Shown: positions 1 to 6,291 of the stretch, one piece after another
Layout: each line of letters starts with the position of its first letter
Position numbering within the stretch: the first letter of the stretch is position 1
NCBI GenBank assembly: GCA_031292735.1
Contig: JARLGP010000167.1
Location: forward strand, 1 to 9,661
Direction of reading: 5' to 3'
DNA length: 9,661 bases
Origin: Holophaga sp.
GTDB taxonomy: Bacteria; Acidobacteriota; Holophagae; Holophagales; Holophagaceae
Notes under the pieces: generated by a model
Databases searched by the model: none
What the model was told of the DNA's origin: nothing
The model's input: only the letters and a program-made list of their open reading frames with translations
Made by a program: the position numbers and the translations under genes

Positions 1-866
1 CCGGAATCCGGCACCGGCACCACCAGGTCGGCTTCCACCCGGTGCCGCCTGGCCAGCAGTCGGCCCATCTCCCGGCGGGTGCCCATGACGCTCTGCCCGT
101 AGACCAGGGAATCCGGCCGGGAGAAGTAGACGTGCTCGAACACGCAGGGCTTGGGCCGCACCTGGGGGTGGGGGAAGCGCGAACGCAGGCCGTCCCGGTC
201 CAGGATCACCACCTCGCCCGGCGCCACCTCCCGCACGTACTCGGCCCCCAGCAGATCGAAGGCGCAGGTCTCGCTGGAGAACACCGTGGCCCCGCCCAGC
301 CGGCCCAGGGCCAGCGGCCGGAAGCCGTAGGGGTCGCGCACCGCCAGGAACTGGGTCTCGGTGAGGATCAGGATGGAATAGGCGCCCTGCACCTGGGCCA
401 GGGCCTCCAGCAGGGCGTCTTCCAGGTTGCTGGCCGAGGCCCGGTTGATGAGCGCGAGGATCACTTCGGAATCGGACGGGCTGCTGAACACCTGCCCGCT
501 CTGGATGAGCTGGGAGCGCAGCTGCTCGGTGTTGGTGAGGTTGCCGTTGTGGCACAGGGCCAGCTGGCCGAAGCGCCCCTGCACCAGGAAGGGATGGGCC
601 GCGGAGGCCACGTTGCCGCCGGTGGTGGAGTAGCGGGTGTGGCCGATGGCCCCGTCCCCGGGCAGCTGGTCGAGGATGGTCTCGGTGAAGATCTCCGCCA
701 CGTGGCCCAGGCCCTTGTGCAGGAACAGCTTGCCCTCGGCCCGGGAGCAGATCCCGGCCGCCTCCTGGCCCCGGTGCTGCAGGGCGTACAATCCCAGGTA
801 GGTCTGCCTGGAAGCTTCCAATTCCGGCCACACGCCGAAGACCCCGCACTCGTCCTTGAACGCCAT
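1..866 (-). CDS. purF: Amidophosphoribosyltransferase, N-terminal 288 residues (3' end outside window)
   Basis: PurF makes 5-phosphoribosylamine from PRPP and glutamine, the first committed step of purine synthesis, in the cytoplasm. The protein starts MAFKDECGVFGVW. Family knowledge says a short propeptide is removed so that Cys7 becomes the N-terminal nucleophile of the glutaminase domain. Other Ntn-amidotransferase marks are LQHRGQEAAGI (29-39), IGHTRYSTTG (74-83), HNGNL (106-110), SDSE (131-134) and RDPYGFRPL (177-185). FSRPDS (248-253) is typical PurF. Cys241, just before it, sits where Bacillus-type PurF has one [4Fe-4S] ligand, but the other ligands would lie beyond the edge, so the cluster type cannot be decided. 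The frame is open at position 1 and the phosphoribosyltransferase domain with its PRPP loop is missing from view. The ATG at 864-866 is preceded by a modest GGGGGAA. It lies 37 bases downstream of a same-strand gene and could be co-transcribed with it. Confidence 0.96.
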   Translation of the reverse strand, partial: MAFKDECGVFGVWPELEASRQTYLGLYALQHRGQEAAGICSRAEGKLFLHKGLGHVAEIFTETILDQLPGDGAIGHTRYSTTGGNVASAAHPFLVQGRFGQLALCHNGNLTNTEQLRSQLIQSGQVFSSPSDSEVILALINRASASNLEDALLEALAQVQGAYSILILTETQFLAVRDPYGFRPLALGRLGGATVFSSETCAFDLLGAEYVREVAPGEVVILDRDGLRSRFPHPQVRPKPCVFEHVYFSRPDSLVYGQSVMGTRREMGRLLARRHRVEADLVVPVPDS

Positions 867-874
867 GCTTCCCC

Positions 875-888
875 CAAGGATCAAGGAT
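875..888. repeat. 7-bp tandem repeat (two copies) just upstream of purF
   Basis: CAAGGAT occurs twice back to back, 9 to 22 bases before the purF start. It reads ATCCTTG twice on the purF strand. It is too short to mean much on its own but lies in the purF leader between the two minus-strand genes. Confidence 0.5.
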
Positions 889-903
889 ACCCGAGCCCAA
901 CCG

Positions 904-1524
904 TCAGGGGACCTGTTCCGTCTCCACCGTGCCGGGATCGGCGCTGCGCAACGGTTCGGGGCGGTCCGCCCAGTGCTGGAGGGTCTTCAGCAGCGCGGTG
1001 CCCTCCTCCGCCGGGGCCGCCCGGCGCCCCAGGGACAGGCCGGCCAGGTGGATCTCCAGGGAGCGGAGGTCGCCTTCGGGCAGCCTGGCGCTGAGGTAGG
1101 CCAGGGCCAGGAGGCCCGGGGCCACTTCCGCCAGGTAGACGTAGGCGCCCACCTGGGGCGGGGTCTGCACCTGCCACAGCCGGCACCAGCGCCCGCCGAG
1201 CTTCATGCCGGTGGCCAGCGGCACGGCCTGGCTGGAGGGACCCGAGAAGTAGCACAGGCCCAGCACCTGGGCCAGGAGGGCCGGGGACGGGGCGGCGCCG
1301 CTCCCGGGCAGCGGCTCGATCCGCCAGCTGCCCATGCGCGGCCGCTTCACCTTGTTGCGGGTCACCAGCGCGGGGCTGGCCAGCACCCGGAACCCGGATT
1401 CCTGCGCCGTCGGCGGGTCCCCTTGGCAGACCTTGAGCCGGTAGTCCAGGCGGGCGTCGTCCGCCCCGCCCGCGACCAGGATGGCCGGGAGGGCCAGGGT
1501 GATGAGACTCGAGAACAACCGCAT
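904..1524 (-). CDS. Unrecognised secreted protein, 206 aa
   Basis: I do not recognise the family. The N-terminus MRLFSSLITLALPAILVAGGADDA looks like a Sec signal peptide: a short basic start, a hydrophobic core at about residues 4-18, and likely cleavage near residue 21. There is no lipobox, so a soluble periplasmic or exported product is expected. The mature part is about 185 residues, with three cysteines (33, 91, 114), a VLASPALVTRNKVK stretch (47-60) and a leucine-rich second half. No transmembrane segment is visible after the signal. The ATG at 1522-1524 is the only in-frame start that places the hydrophobic segment at the N-terminus; its ribosome-binding site is weak. The frame stays open far upstream into the opposite-strand HAD gene, but that extension is an antisense artefact. 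The stop lies 37 bases before purF on the same strand, so both may share a transcript although no functional link is evident. Confidence 0.72.
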   Translation of the reverse strand: MRLFSSLITLALPAILVAGGADDARLDYRLKVCQGDPPTAQESGFRVLASPALVTRNKVKRPRMGSWRIEPLPGSGAAPSPALLAQVLGLCYFSGPSSQAVPLATGMKLGGRWCRLWQVQTPPQVGAYVYLAEVAPGLLALAYLSARLPEGDLRSLEIHLAGLSLGRRAAPAEEGTALLKTLQHWADRPEPLRSADPGTVETEQVP

Positions 1525-1539
1525 GGAAAAACCCCGAAA

Positions 1540-1568
1540 ACCGTACCCCGACCCAGCAAATGGATCAA
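1540..1568 (-). promoter_or_regulatory. Possible sigma70-type promoter for the 206-aa secreted protein
   Basis: On the minus strand TTGATC (1563-1568) is followed after 17 bases by TACGGT (1540-1545). The -35 box matches consensus at four of six positions and the -10 box at only three. It would start transcription about ten bases before the ATG at 1524. It is the best candidate in the 177-bp divergent region 1525-1701, but such matches occur by chance. For the HAD gene I see only an isolated TATAGG (1623-1628) without a convincing -35 box. Confidence 0.25.
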
Positions 1569-1701
1569 GGGTGCGTCCAACCGGACCCAGAGCTCTCATC
1601 AAACGGTGCTGCAGGCTCTGGCTATAGGGTATCCCCGGCGTCCCGGTCCTGCACCCCTTTTTGCCTGGCAGCCGCCCGGCTCCTGGGTCCAGAATGGGCC
1701 C

Positions 1702-2340
1702 ATGCCACTCTGCTTCGACCTCGACGGCACCCTGGGCCACTTCGGCGGCGGTTTCCTGATCCTCCTGGAGGCCCTGGGGGACCTTTGGGGCGAGCCGCCG
1801 TCCCAGGCCGAACTGGCCCTGTGCGCCGGCTCCACCGACTGGGAGATCGTCGACCAGCTGCACGCCATGCGCTTCGGCGGCCCCATCCCGGAGGAGGTCT
1901 ACGCGGCCTACGACCGGGCCTGCGCGACCCGGTTCGCCGCCACCTTCCACCCGGAGGGACGCCTGCACACCGCCTTCGAAGGCATCATCGCCGGCATGGC
2001 CGGGCTGGCCGACCGCGGGCACCAGGTCTGGCTGGTGTCGGGCAATACCCCGTCGGTGCTGGAATTCAAGGCCAGGACCCTGGGGGTGGACCCGCGCATC
2101 CCGCGCCTGGGCAGCCTGCCCCACCTGGACCGGGCCGGCCTGATCCGCAAGGCCCTCCAGGGGTCCCCCGGGCCGAACCTCTACGTGGGCGACCGGCCCC
2201 ACGATCTGCTGGCCGCCGAACGGGCCGGGGTGCCGTTCCTGGGGGTGGGCAACCTGGTGCCCGGCGAGCATCCCATCCTGGGTTCGGACGCCGAGGCCGA
2301 GCACCTGGTTCAGGCGGTGGAGGCGATCCTCAGGGCTTAG
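1702..2340 (+). CDS. HAD-family hydrolase (phosphoglycolate-phosphatase-like), 212 aa
   Basis: This is a cytoplasmic phosphatase of the haloacid dehalogenase superfamily. Motif I is FDLDGTL (5-11), with Asp6 as the expected nucleophile and Asp8 as acid/base. Motif II is LVSGN with Ser113, motif III is probably Lys150, and motif IV is VGDRPHD with Asp164 and Asp168 as Mg2+ ligands. Residues of about 15-95 between motifs I and II are helical in character and fit a C1-type cap, as in the Gph/phosphoserine-type subfamilies. The length of 212 is normal. The ATG at 1702 puts motif I five residues from the start, as expected; no strong ribosome-binding site precedes it. The substrate cannot be read from sequence. 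It diverges from the 206-aa gene and converges with the lipoprotein gene, with 13 bases between the two stops. Its last six codons are repeated imperfectly just after the stop. Confidence 0.9.
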   Translation: MPLCFDLDGTLGHFGGGFLILLEALGDLWGEPPSQAELALCAGSTDWEIVDQLHAMRFGGPIPEEVYAAYDRACATRFAATFHPEGRLHTAFEGIIAGMAGLADRGHQVWLVSGNTPSVLEFKARTLGVDPRIPRLGSLPHLDRAGLIRKALQGSPGPNLYVGDRPHDLLAAERAGVPFLGVGNLVPGEHPILGSDAEAEHLVQAVEAILRA

Positions 2341-2369
2341 GCGGGGGTGATCCTCAAGGTTTAGGCGGG
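2322..2369. repeat. 24-bp tandem duplication (two copies) across convergent gene ends
   Basis: Unit 1 (2322-2345) and unit 2 (2346-2369) match at 21 of 24 positions. The three differences are all transitions, at unit positions 3, 12 and 15. The period is a multiple of three. Unit 1 contains the HAD gene's final codons and TAG, and unit 2 would encode a near-copy of the same tail with its own TAG (2362-2364). Read on the other strand, unit 2 encodes the last PPKP and TGA of the lipoprotein gene, and unit 1 repeats the same PPKP-stop. No stem-loop with a U-tract is apparent, so it is not an obvious terminator. Confidence 0.9.
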
Positions 2370-2908
2370 AACTTCTTGAGCATGCCGGTCACCGCGCTCT
2401 TCACCGCGTCGTCCGCCTCCTCGGGGCTGTCGGAGCTTTCCAGCACCTTTTCCGCGGTGGCCTTCCACACCACCGTCTTGGTCCGGAAGTCCTGGATCTC
2501 CAGGACCATGGAGCCTACCGACTCGGCGTGCCGGCTGCCCACCGGGGCGCCCACCCCCACGCCCATGGGGCCCATGCCCAGGCCCAGGCCCAGGTGCACC
2601 TGGTGGGAGCGGTCGCCCTTGCGCACCGGGTAGTAGCTCACCAGGAAATCCGGATCGGCCCCGGTCTCCAGCCGGTAGCCCTTGGCCGCCAGGGCCGCGC
2701 CCACCGCCCGCTTCACCCGGTTGTTCATGATGGCGGTGTCGAAGGCGCCGCCCCGGGCCGCGGCCCGTTTGGGGGCGGCCAGCCAGTCATAGGTCTGGTA
2801 CCCGGCAAAATTGGCCTTGGCGTCGTAATCGTAGTGAACCTCGGGGCCGGCGCAGCCCGCAAGCCCGGCCAGGACGCCGGCGACCATCATGGAACGGAAG
2901 AGACCCAT
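2354..2908 (-). CDS. DUF4136-like lipoprotein, 184 aa
   Basis: The N-terminus has a basic start, a hydrophobic core and a lipobox LAGC (16-19), so the protein should be lipidated on Cys19 and membrane-anchored in the envelope. The mature part fits the DUF4136 pattern: VHYDYDAKANFAGYQTYDW (24-42), an N-terminal half with paired helices (AIMNNRVKRAV, LAAKGYRL), then PDFLVSYY (86-93) and a conserved C-terminal strand-helix pair around VVWKATAEKVL (146-156). A glycine-rich insert (LGLGLGMGPMGVGVGAPVG, 106-124) lies in the middle. The molecular role of the family is unknown. The ATG at 2906-2908 has GAGGTG five bases upstream, which settles the start over longer in-frame options. It lies 55 bases downstream of the hybrid kinase gene on the same strand and may be co-transcribed. 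Its last codons lie within the 24-bp tandem duplication. Confidence 0.85.
   Translation of the reverse strand: MGLFRSMMVAGVLAGLAGCAGPEVHYDYDAKANFAGYQTYDWLAAPKRAAARGGAFDTAIMNNRVKRAVGAALAAKGYRLETGADPDFLVSYYPVRKGDRSHQVHLGLGLGMGPMGVGVGAPVGSRHAESVGSMVLEIQDFRTKTVVWKATAEKVLESSDSPEEADDAVKSAVTGMLKKFPPKP
2576..2593. repeat. Three copies of GCCCAG inside the lipoprotein gene
   Basis: Three perfect 6-bp units encode the alternating Leu-Gly run of the glycine-rich segment on the minus strand. Copy-number change would keep the reading frame, so this would vary length rather than switch the gene off. Confidence 0.6.
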
Positions 2909-2963
2909 ACGCACCTCACGAAGACCTGACCCCGGCAACCGGCCCCAGGTTGATGTTTCCCTG

Positions 2964-4715
2964 TCACGCTTCGCCCAGCGCCTTGCGCACCACCACCAGG
3001 GCATCCTTGATGCTGCACGGCTTGGCCAGGAAGCCCGCCAGCCCCTGGCTGGCCAGCACCGAGGTGGCCTCCAGCTCGCTGTAGCCGCTCATGAGCACCA
3101 CCGGAACCTCCGGCGCCAGCTTGCGCAGCTCCTCGAACATCGCCTCGCCGCCCATGCGCGGCATGGTCAGGTCCAGCAGGACCAGGGAGATGGTGGAACG
3201 GTGCCGGAGGAAGGCGCCCAGCCCCTCCACCCCGTCGCCCGCCTCGATCACCTGGAACCCGGCGATCTCCAGGCCCTGGCGCAGGATCACCCGGATGGTC
3301 GGTTCGTCATCCACCAGCAGGATCACCCGGGACAGCCCGGGCGTCAGGGCGGTTTCCTCGCCGGGTTCCAGCTCCGGCGTCTTCCCGGCCAGGGGGAAGT
3401 ACAGCGAGGTGGTGTCGCCGTAGCCGGGGGAGGAGGCCACGTGGACCGCGCCCCGGTGTTCGCGCATGATCCCGGACACCGAGGACAGGCCCAGGCCGTT
3501 GCCCGGCCACTTGGCCGCGAACAGGGGGTCGAAGAGCCGTTCCACCAGTTCCGGCGGCTTGCCCGGGCCGGTGTCGCGCACCTCCAGGCAGGCGTAGGGG
3601 CCTTCCAGCCCGGGCGGCGCATCGGCGGTCAGCTGCTTGACCCGGGTGCGGATGAAGATCTCCCCGCCGGGCACGCGAACCGCCTCGGCGGCGTTGTGCA
3701 CCAGGTTCAGCAGGGCGTAGCGCACCTGGGTGAGGTCCGCGCTCACCAGGGGCAGGTCGTCCTCCAGGTCCAGCTCCAGCTGGGCGCCCTGGGGCACCAG
3801 GCTCTCGATGGCGGGAAGGCTTTCGCGCACCGCGTCGTTCAGGGCCCGCGGGGCGATCTGCAGGCGCCCGCTGCCGGTGTAGGCCACCATCTGCCGGCAC
3901 AGGGCCGAGGCCCGCACCAGGCCGGTCTGGATGTTCTCCAGGTTGGCGCGCAGCGGGGCCGGGGCCCCGGGCGCGTCCAGGGCGATCTCGGTGAAGCCCT
4001 GGATCCCCATCAGGGTGTTGTTCAGGTCGTGCAGGGTGCCGCGGGCCAGCACCGCCATGCTCTCGTGCTTCTGGGCATGCAGCAGGGCGGCCTCGTAGGA
4101 GCGCTGCTCGGTCACGTCGCGGATCACCGCCAGGAGTTCCGCCGGCTGGCCGCTGTGGGTGCGCACGAACACGGTCATGCGGCTCTTGAACCAGCGGTAG
4201 CTGCCCCGGTGGTCGCGGATCCGGAAGGTCTGTTCCTGGGTCCGCTCCTTGTCGTTGGGCCCCGGGGGCTGCCCCAGGGGCGCCAGGAGCTTCTCGTACT
4301 GGCCCTGGAGGATGGGCAGGTCCTCGGGATGCACCAGGGAGGTGAAGAACACCAGCCCGCCCTTGAGGAACGCGTCCTGCTGGTAGCCCAGCAGATCGGC
4401 CACCGCCGGGTTCAGGTAGAGGAAGTTGCGGTCCCGGGCGCCGATGATGGCGTGGATGTCCTGGGACAGGTCGGCCACCGCCTCGATGTAGCGTTCCCCC
4501 TCCTCCAGCGCCATTTCCGTGTCCCGGGCGCGGACCACGAGCCCCCGGATGGCCAGCGTCCCCACCACCGCCATGGCCGCCACCCCCAGGCCGGGCAGCG
4601 GGCTGCGCGGCCCGGGCAGCAACAGCATGGCCCCGGCGGTGCCCAGGAACAGCACGCCAAAAAGGGTGATCAGGGGCACGGTGGAAAACAGCCGTTTCGT
4701 GGACAAGGCAGACAT
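2964..4715 (-). CDS. Membrane-bound hybrid histidine kinase (2 TM, PAS, HisKA/HATPase, receiver), 583 aa
   Basis: A two-component sensor kinase with an attached receiver domain. Two hydrophobic segments (about 9-33 and 41-61) are separated by only a few residues, so almost nothing is exposed outside and sensing is probably by the PAS domain (about 75-205; it ends in the usual IRDVTEQ). The phosphoacceptor box is LHDLNN with His229, of the HDxNN class often seen in orphan hybrid kinases. ATP-binding motifs follow: N box LVHNAAEAV (Asn341), DTGPG (381-385) and GNGLGLSS (405-412). The C-terminal receiver (about 463-580) has Asp469/Asp470, phospho-Asp515 in LLDLTMP, Ser543 and Lys565, all intact. 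There is no DNA-binding or other output domain, so the phosphate must pass to a partner encoded elsewhere. The start is ATG 4713-4715, because AGAGGTG lies six bases upstream. The GTG nine bases upstream is part of that ribosome-binding site. Confidence 0.93.
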   Translation of the reverse strand: MSALSTKRLFSTVPLITLFGVLFLGTAGAMLLLPGPRSPLPGLGVAAMAVVGTLAIRGLVVRARDTEMALEEGERYIEAVADLSQDIHAIIGARDRNFLYLNPAVADLLGYQQDAFLKGGLVFFTSLVHPEDLPILQGQYEKLLAPLGQPPGPNDKERTQEQTFRIRDHRGSYRWFKSRMTVFVRTHSGQPAELLAVIRDVTEQRSYEAALLHAQKHESMAVLARGTLHDLNNTLMGIQGFTEIALDAPGAPAPLRANLENIQTGLVRASALCRQMVAYTGSGRLQIAPRALNDAVRESLPAIESLVPQGAQLELDLEDDLPLVSADLTQVRYALLNLVHNAAEAVRVPGGEIFIRTRVKQLTADAPPGLEGPYACLEVRDTGPGKPPELVERLFDPLFAAKWPGNGLGLSSVSGIMREHRGAVHVASSPGYGDTTSLYFPLAGKTPELEPGEETALTPGLSRVILLVDDEPTIRVILRQGLEIAGFQVIEAGDGVEGLGAFLRHRSTISLVLLDLTMPRMGGEAMFEELRKLAPEVPVVLMSGYSELEATSVLASQGLAGFLAKPCSIKDALVVVRKALGEA

Positions 4716-4721
4716 GGCGTT

Positions 4722-4728
4722 CACCTCT
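4722..4728 (-). promoter_or_regulatory. Ribosome-binding site that decides the hybrid-kinase start
   Basis: AGAGGTG on the minus strand is followed by a six-base spacer and the ATG at 4713-4715. The in-frame GTG at 4722-4724 overlaps this site, so using it as the start would leave translation without a good Shine-Dalgarno sequence. Confidence 0.7.
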
Positions 4729-4782
4729 GAGTCGGTTTGACGCTAGGGGCGAGATTCGTAACGACCATTTCAGCAGCAAAAA

Positions 4783-4792
4783 CGTCCGGACG
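4783..4792. promoter_or_regulatory. 10-bp perfect palindrome in the kinase/sulfurtransferase divergent region
   Basis: CGTCCGGACG is a perfect palindrome in the 118-bp region between the divergent kinase and sulfurtransferase genes, preceded by an A5 run. It could be part of an operator shared by the two genes. In DNA this GC-rich a 10-bp palindrome is also easy to get by chance. I cannot identify convincing -35/-10 pairs for either gene here. Confidence 0.2.
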
Positions 4793-4833
4793 GGCGCTTA
4801 TTTGTGCAAGCATGGTGGGCCAAGGAGGTTTCC

Positions 4834-5649
4834 ATGTCCTTCCCCGCCGTCATTTCGCCCAGCGCGATTCCTCCCGGAAGCCTGCTTCTGGATGCCCGGC
4901 CGGGGCCGCAGGCTTTCGCCGACGGCCACCTCCCGGGGGCGCTGCACGCCGACCTGAACCGTCAGCTCAGCCTGGCTTCGGCCCCGGGGGCCGATCCCGC
5001 CCGCGGCGGCCGCCATCCCCTGCCGTCGCCCGCCCAGTGGGCCGCGCAACTGGGCCAGTGGGGGATCACCCCGGAGACCTGGGTGGTGGCCTACGACGCC
5101 GCCAACGGCGGCAACGGGGCGGCCCGGCTGTGGTGGATGCTGCGGGCCTTCGGCCACGTGCGGGCCGCGGTCCTGGACGGCGGCCTCCAGGCCGGCCTGG
5201 CCGCGGATCCGCCGGTGCGCGGCGCCAGCCCCGCGCCCGCCCCGCCCTACCCCGGCGACCGGTGGCTCTGGCCCACCGTCACCCTGGAGCAGGTGGAGCG
5301 CCTGCGCCTGGACCCCACCTGGAAGGTGCTGGACGTGCGTTCCCGGCCCCGCTACGAAGGCATCACCGAAACCCTCGACCCGGTGGCCGGGCACATCCCC
5401 GGCGCCCTGAACCTGCCCTTCTCCGAGAACCTCGACCCCCAGGGCCGGTTCAAGAGCCCCGAAGCCCTGCGCGGCATGTACCAGGACTTCCTGGCCGGCA
5501 CCGGCCCCGAGCACCTGGTGGTGCACTGCGGCAGCGGCGTCACCGCCTGCCACACCCTGGTGGCCCTGGACCTGGCCGGGCTGACCGGCGCCGCGCTCTA
5601 CGTGGGCTCCTGGAGCGAATGGTGCCGGAACCCGGTGCCGCGCTCCTAG
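4834..5649 (+). CDS. Two-domain sulfurtransferase (rhodanese family, SseA / 3-mercaptopyruvate type), 271 aa
   Basis: Two rhodanese domains in tandem. The N-terminal domain (about 4-125) is the non-catalytic one: it has LDARP (19-23), DGHLPGALH (30-38) and YDAANGGNGAARLWWML (87-103), with no cysteine at the active-loop position. The C-terminal domain (about 148-268) has VLDVRSRPRYEG (165-176), AGHIPGALN (185-193) and the active loop HCGSGVTAC (231-239), with Cys232 as the persulfide-forming residue. The CGSGVTA loop is the form typical of 3-mercaptopyruvate sulfurtransferases, while thiosulfate enzymes usually carry charged loops such as CRKGVTA. The substrate assignment is therefore likely but not proven. 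The length is usual for the family. The start is ATG 4834, with a near-perfect AAGGAGGTT (4822-4830) upstream. No signal peptide is seen, so it is cytoplasmic. Downstream lie an Rrf2 regulator and ttcA, also sulfur-related, but a separate promoter stands between. Confidence 0.92.
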   Translation: MSFPAVISPSAIPPGSLLLDARPGPQAFADGHLPGALHADLNRQLSLASAPGADPARGGRHPLPSPAQWAAQLGQWGITPETWVVAYDAANGGNGAARLWWMLRAFGHVRAAVLDGGLQAGLAADPPVRGASPAPAPPYPGDRWLWPTVTLEQVERLRLDPTWKVLDVRSRPRYEGITETLDPVAGHIPGALNLPFSENLDPQGRFKSPEALRGMYQDFLAGTGPEHLVVHCGSGVTACHTLVALDLAGLTGAALYVGSWSEWCRNPVPRS

Positions 5650-5667
5650 GCTTAAAGCTTTTAGGCC
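5649..5667 (+). terminator. Small stem-loop at the sulfurtransferase stop (weak terminator candidate)
   Basis: GGCTTAAA and TTTAGGCC pair over eight positions (one G-U) around a three-base loop, beginning in the last base of the stop codon. No T-run follows directly; the nearest T5 is 23 bases later. It may slow polymerase or protect a 3' end, but it is not a textbook intrinsic terminator. Confidence 0.25.
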
Positions 5668-5724
5668 ATCTCGGTCTCATTCCGGAAAACTTTTTCTGAG
5701 CCCTGGGCGCAGGCAAGCAAATTC

Positions 5725-5753
5725 TTGACCGAATCAATCAGGAACATTATATT
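5725..5753 (+). promoter_or_regulatory. Sigma70-type promoter of the Rrf2 regulator-ttcA pair
   Basis: TTGACC (5725-5730), a spacer of exactly 17 bases and TATATT (5748-5753) give five of six matches to each consensus box. The surrounding DNA, about 5700-5770, is markedly AT-rich in an otherwise GC-rich window. Transcription would begin near 5760, leaving a leader of only about 13 bases before ATG 5773, or about 22 before the alternative TTG 5782. It would drive both the regulator and the overlapping ttcA. Confidence 0.75.
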
Positions 5754-5754
5754 C
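5742..5754. promoter_or_regulatory. Candidate operator dyad over the -10 box
   Basis: GAACATTATATTC reads nearly the same on both strands: five of six base pairs around the central T are complementary. It covers the -10 hexamer, a position where a bound repressor would block polymerase. The adjacent gene encodes an Rrf2-family protein, and members of that family commonly regulate themselves. AT-rich -10 regions often show accidental dyads, so this is tentative. Confidence 0.3.
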
Positions 5755-5772
5755 AAAAGTGTATTCGACAGG

Positions 5773-6291
5773 ATGGACACCTTGAAGATTTCAGCCCGCG
5801 GCAGGTATTCCATGCAAGCGCTGTTTGATCTGGCGCACTACAGCCACGGACAGCCCGTGCCCCTTCATCTCATCGCCCAGCGGCAGGAGCTGAGCCTCCC
5901 GTTCCTGGAACAGATCTTCAACCGGCTCAAGAAATCCGGGATCGTCGCCAGCGTGCGCGGGCCCAAGGGCGGCTACGTCATCACCCGGCCCTGCAACCAG
6001 GTGACGGTGGGCGATGTGCTCCGGCTCACCGACAGCAGCTTCTATGCCGCCGCCAAGGAAGACCCGGTGATGGCCAAATCGGCCCTGCGGGCCGACGTGA
6101 AGATGAACGAGCTTCTGTGGAAGCAGCTGGCCAGCCAGATCACCGAGTTCATGGACACCATCACCCTGGCCGACCTTTGCGTGGAAAGCCACAGCAACAC
6201 CTGCCCCAGCTGCACCTGTCCGGAGTACACGCTGGACGTCCAGTCCCAGCTGGATACCGGCCAGCGCAAACGCTGCGCGGCGCTGGATTGA
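5773..6291 (+). CDS. Rrf2-family transcriptional regulator with cysteine-rich C-terminal tail, 172 aa
   Basis: A cytoplasmic DNA-binding regulator of the IscR/NsrR/CymR family. The winged helix is plain: ISARGRYSMQALFDLA (6-21), the recognition helix around LPFLEQIFNRLKKSGIV (42-58) and the wing SVRGPKGGYVI (60-70), then VGDVLRLTD (79-87). The long dimer helix (about 107-133) ends in ITLADL. The loop at about 88-106, where IscR and NsrR keep their [2Fe-2S] or [4Fe-4S] cysteines, has none. Instead Cys136, 144, 147 and 149 lie just after the helix (spacing C-x7-C-x2-C-x-C), plus Cys74 and Cys168. These could bind a cluster or zinc; this is inference. ATG 5773 has little ribosome-binding signal. 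TTG 5782 would give the family-typical (M)KIS start, with AGGATGG five bases before it, and is a real alternative. The stop overlaps the ttcA start by four bases. Confidence 0.9.
   Translation: MDTLKISARGRYSMQALFDLAHYSHGQPVPLHLIAQRQELSLPFLEQIFNRLKKSGIVASVRGPKGGYVITRPCNQVTVGDVLRLTDSSFYAAAKEDPVMAKSALRADVKMNELLWKQLASQITEFMDTITLADLCVESHSNTCPSCTCPEYTLDVQSQLDTGQRKRCAALD

Noticed and set aside
1623..1628. TATAGG as the -10 box of a HAD-gene promoter
   Set aside because: No acceptable -35 hexamer lies 16-18 bases upstream, and a lone -10-like hexamer is not enough.
1583..1690. Long-range inverted repeat (GGACCCAG at 1583-1590 with CTGGGTCC at 1683-1690)
   Set aside because: Only eight perfect pairs separated by 92 bases in GC-rich DNA; expected by chance and not positioned like an operator or terminator.
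856..1701. Upstream in-frame extension of the HAD gene
   Set aside because: It is antisense to the 206-aa gene, of repetitive composition, and HAD motif I belongs at the N-terminus, which ATG 1702 provides.
1525..2304. Upstream in-frame extension of the 206-aa secreted protein gene across the HAD gene
   Set aside because: The extension runs antisense to a motif-complete HAD hydrolase and would bury the signal peptide in the middle of a protein.
2889..4730. A 613-codon open frame on the plus strand across the hybrid kinase gene
   Set aside because: It is a GC-rich antisense shadow: the product is a low-complexity run of Gln, His, Gly, Ala and Arg with no domain, while the minus strand encodes an intact kinase with every motif.
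5725..5772. A longer Rrf2 start at TTG 5725
   Set aside because: That TTG is the first half of the -35 hexamer of a near-consensus promoter, so it would lie upstream of the transcript; the extra residues are also unlike the family's N-terminus.
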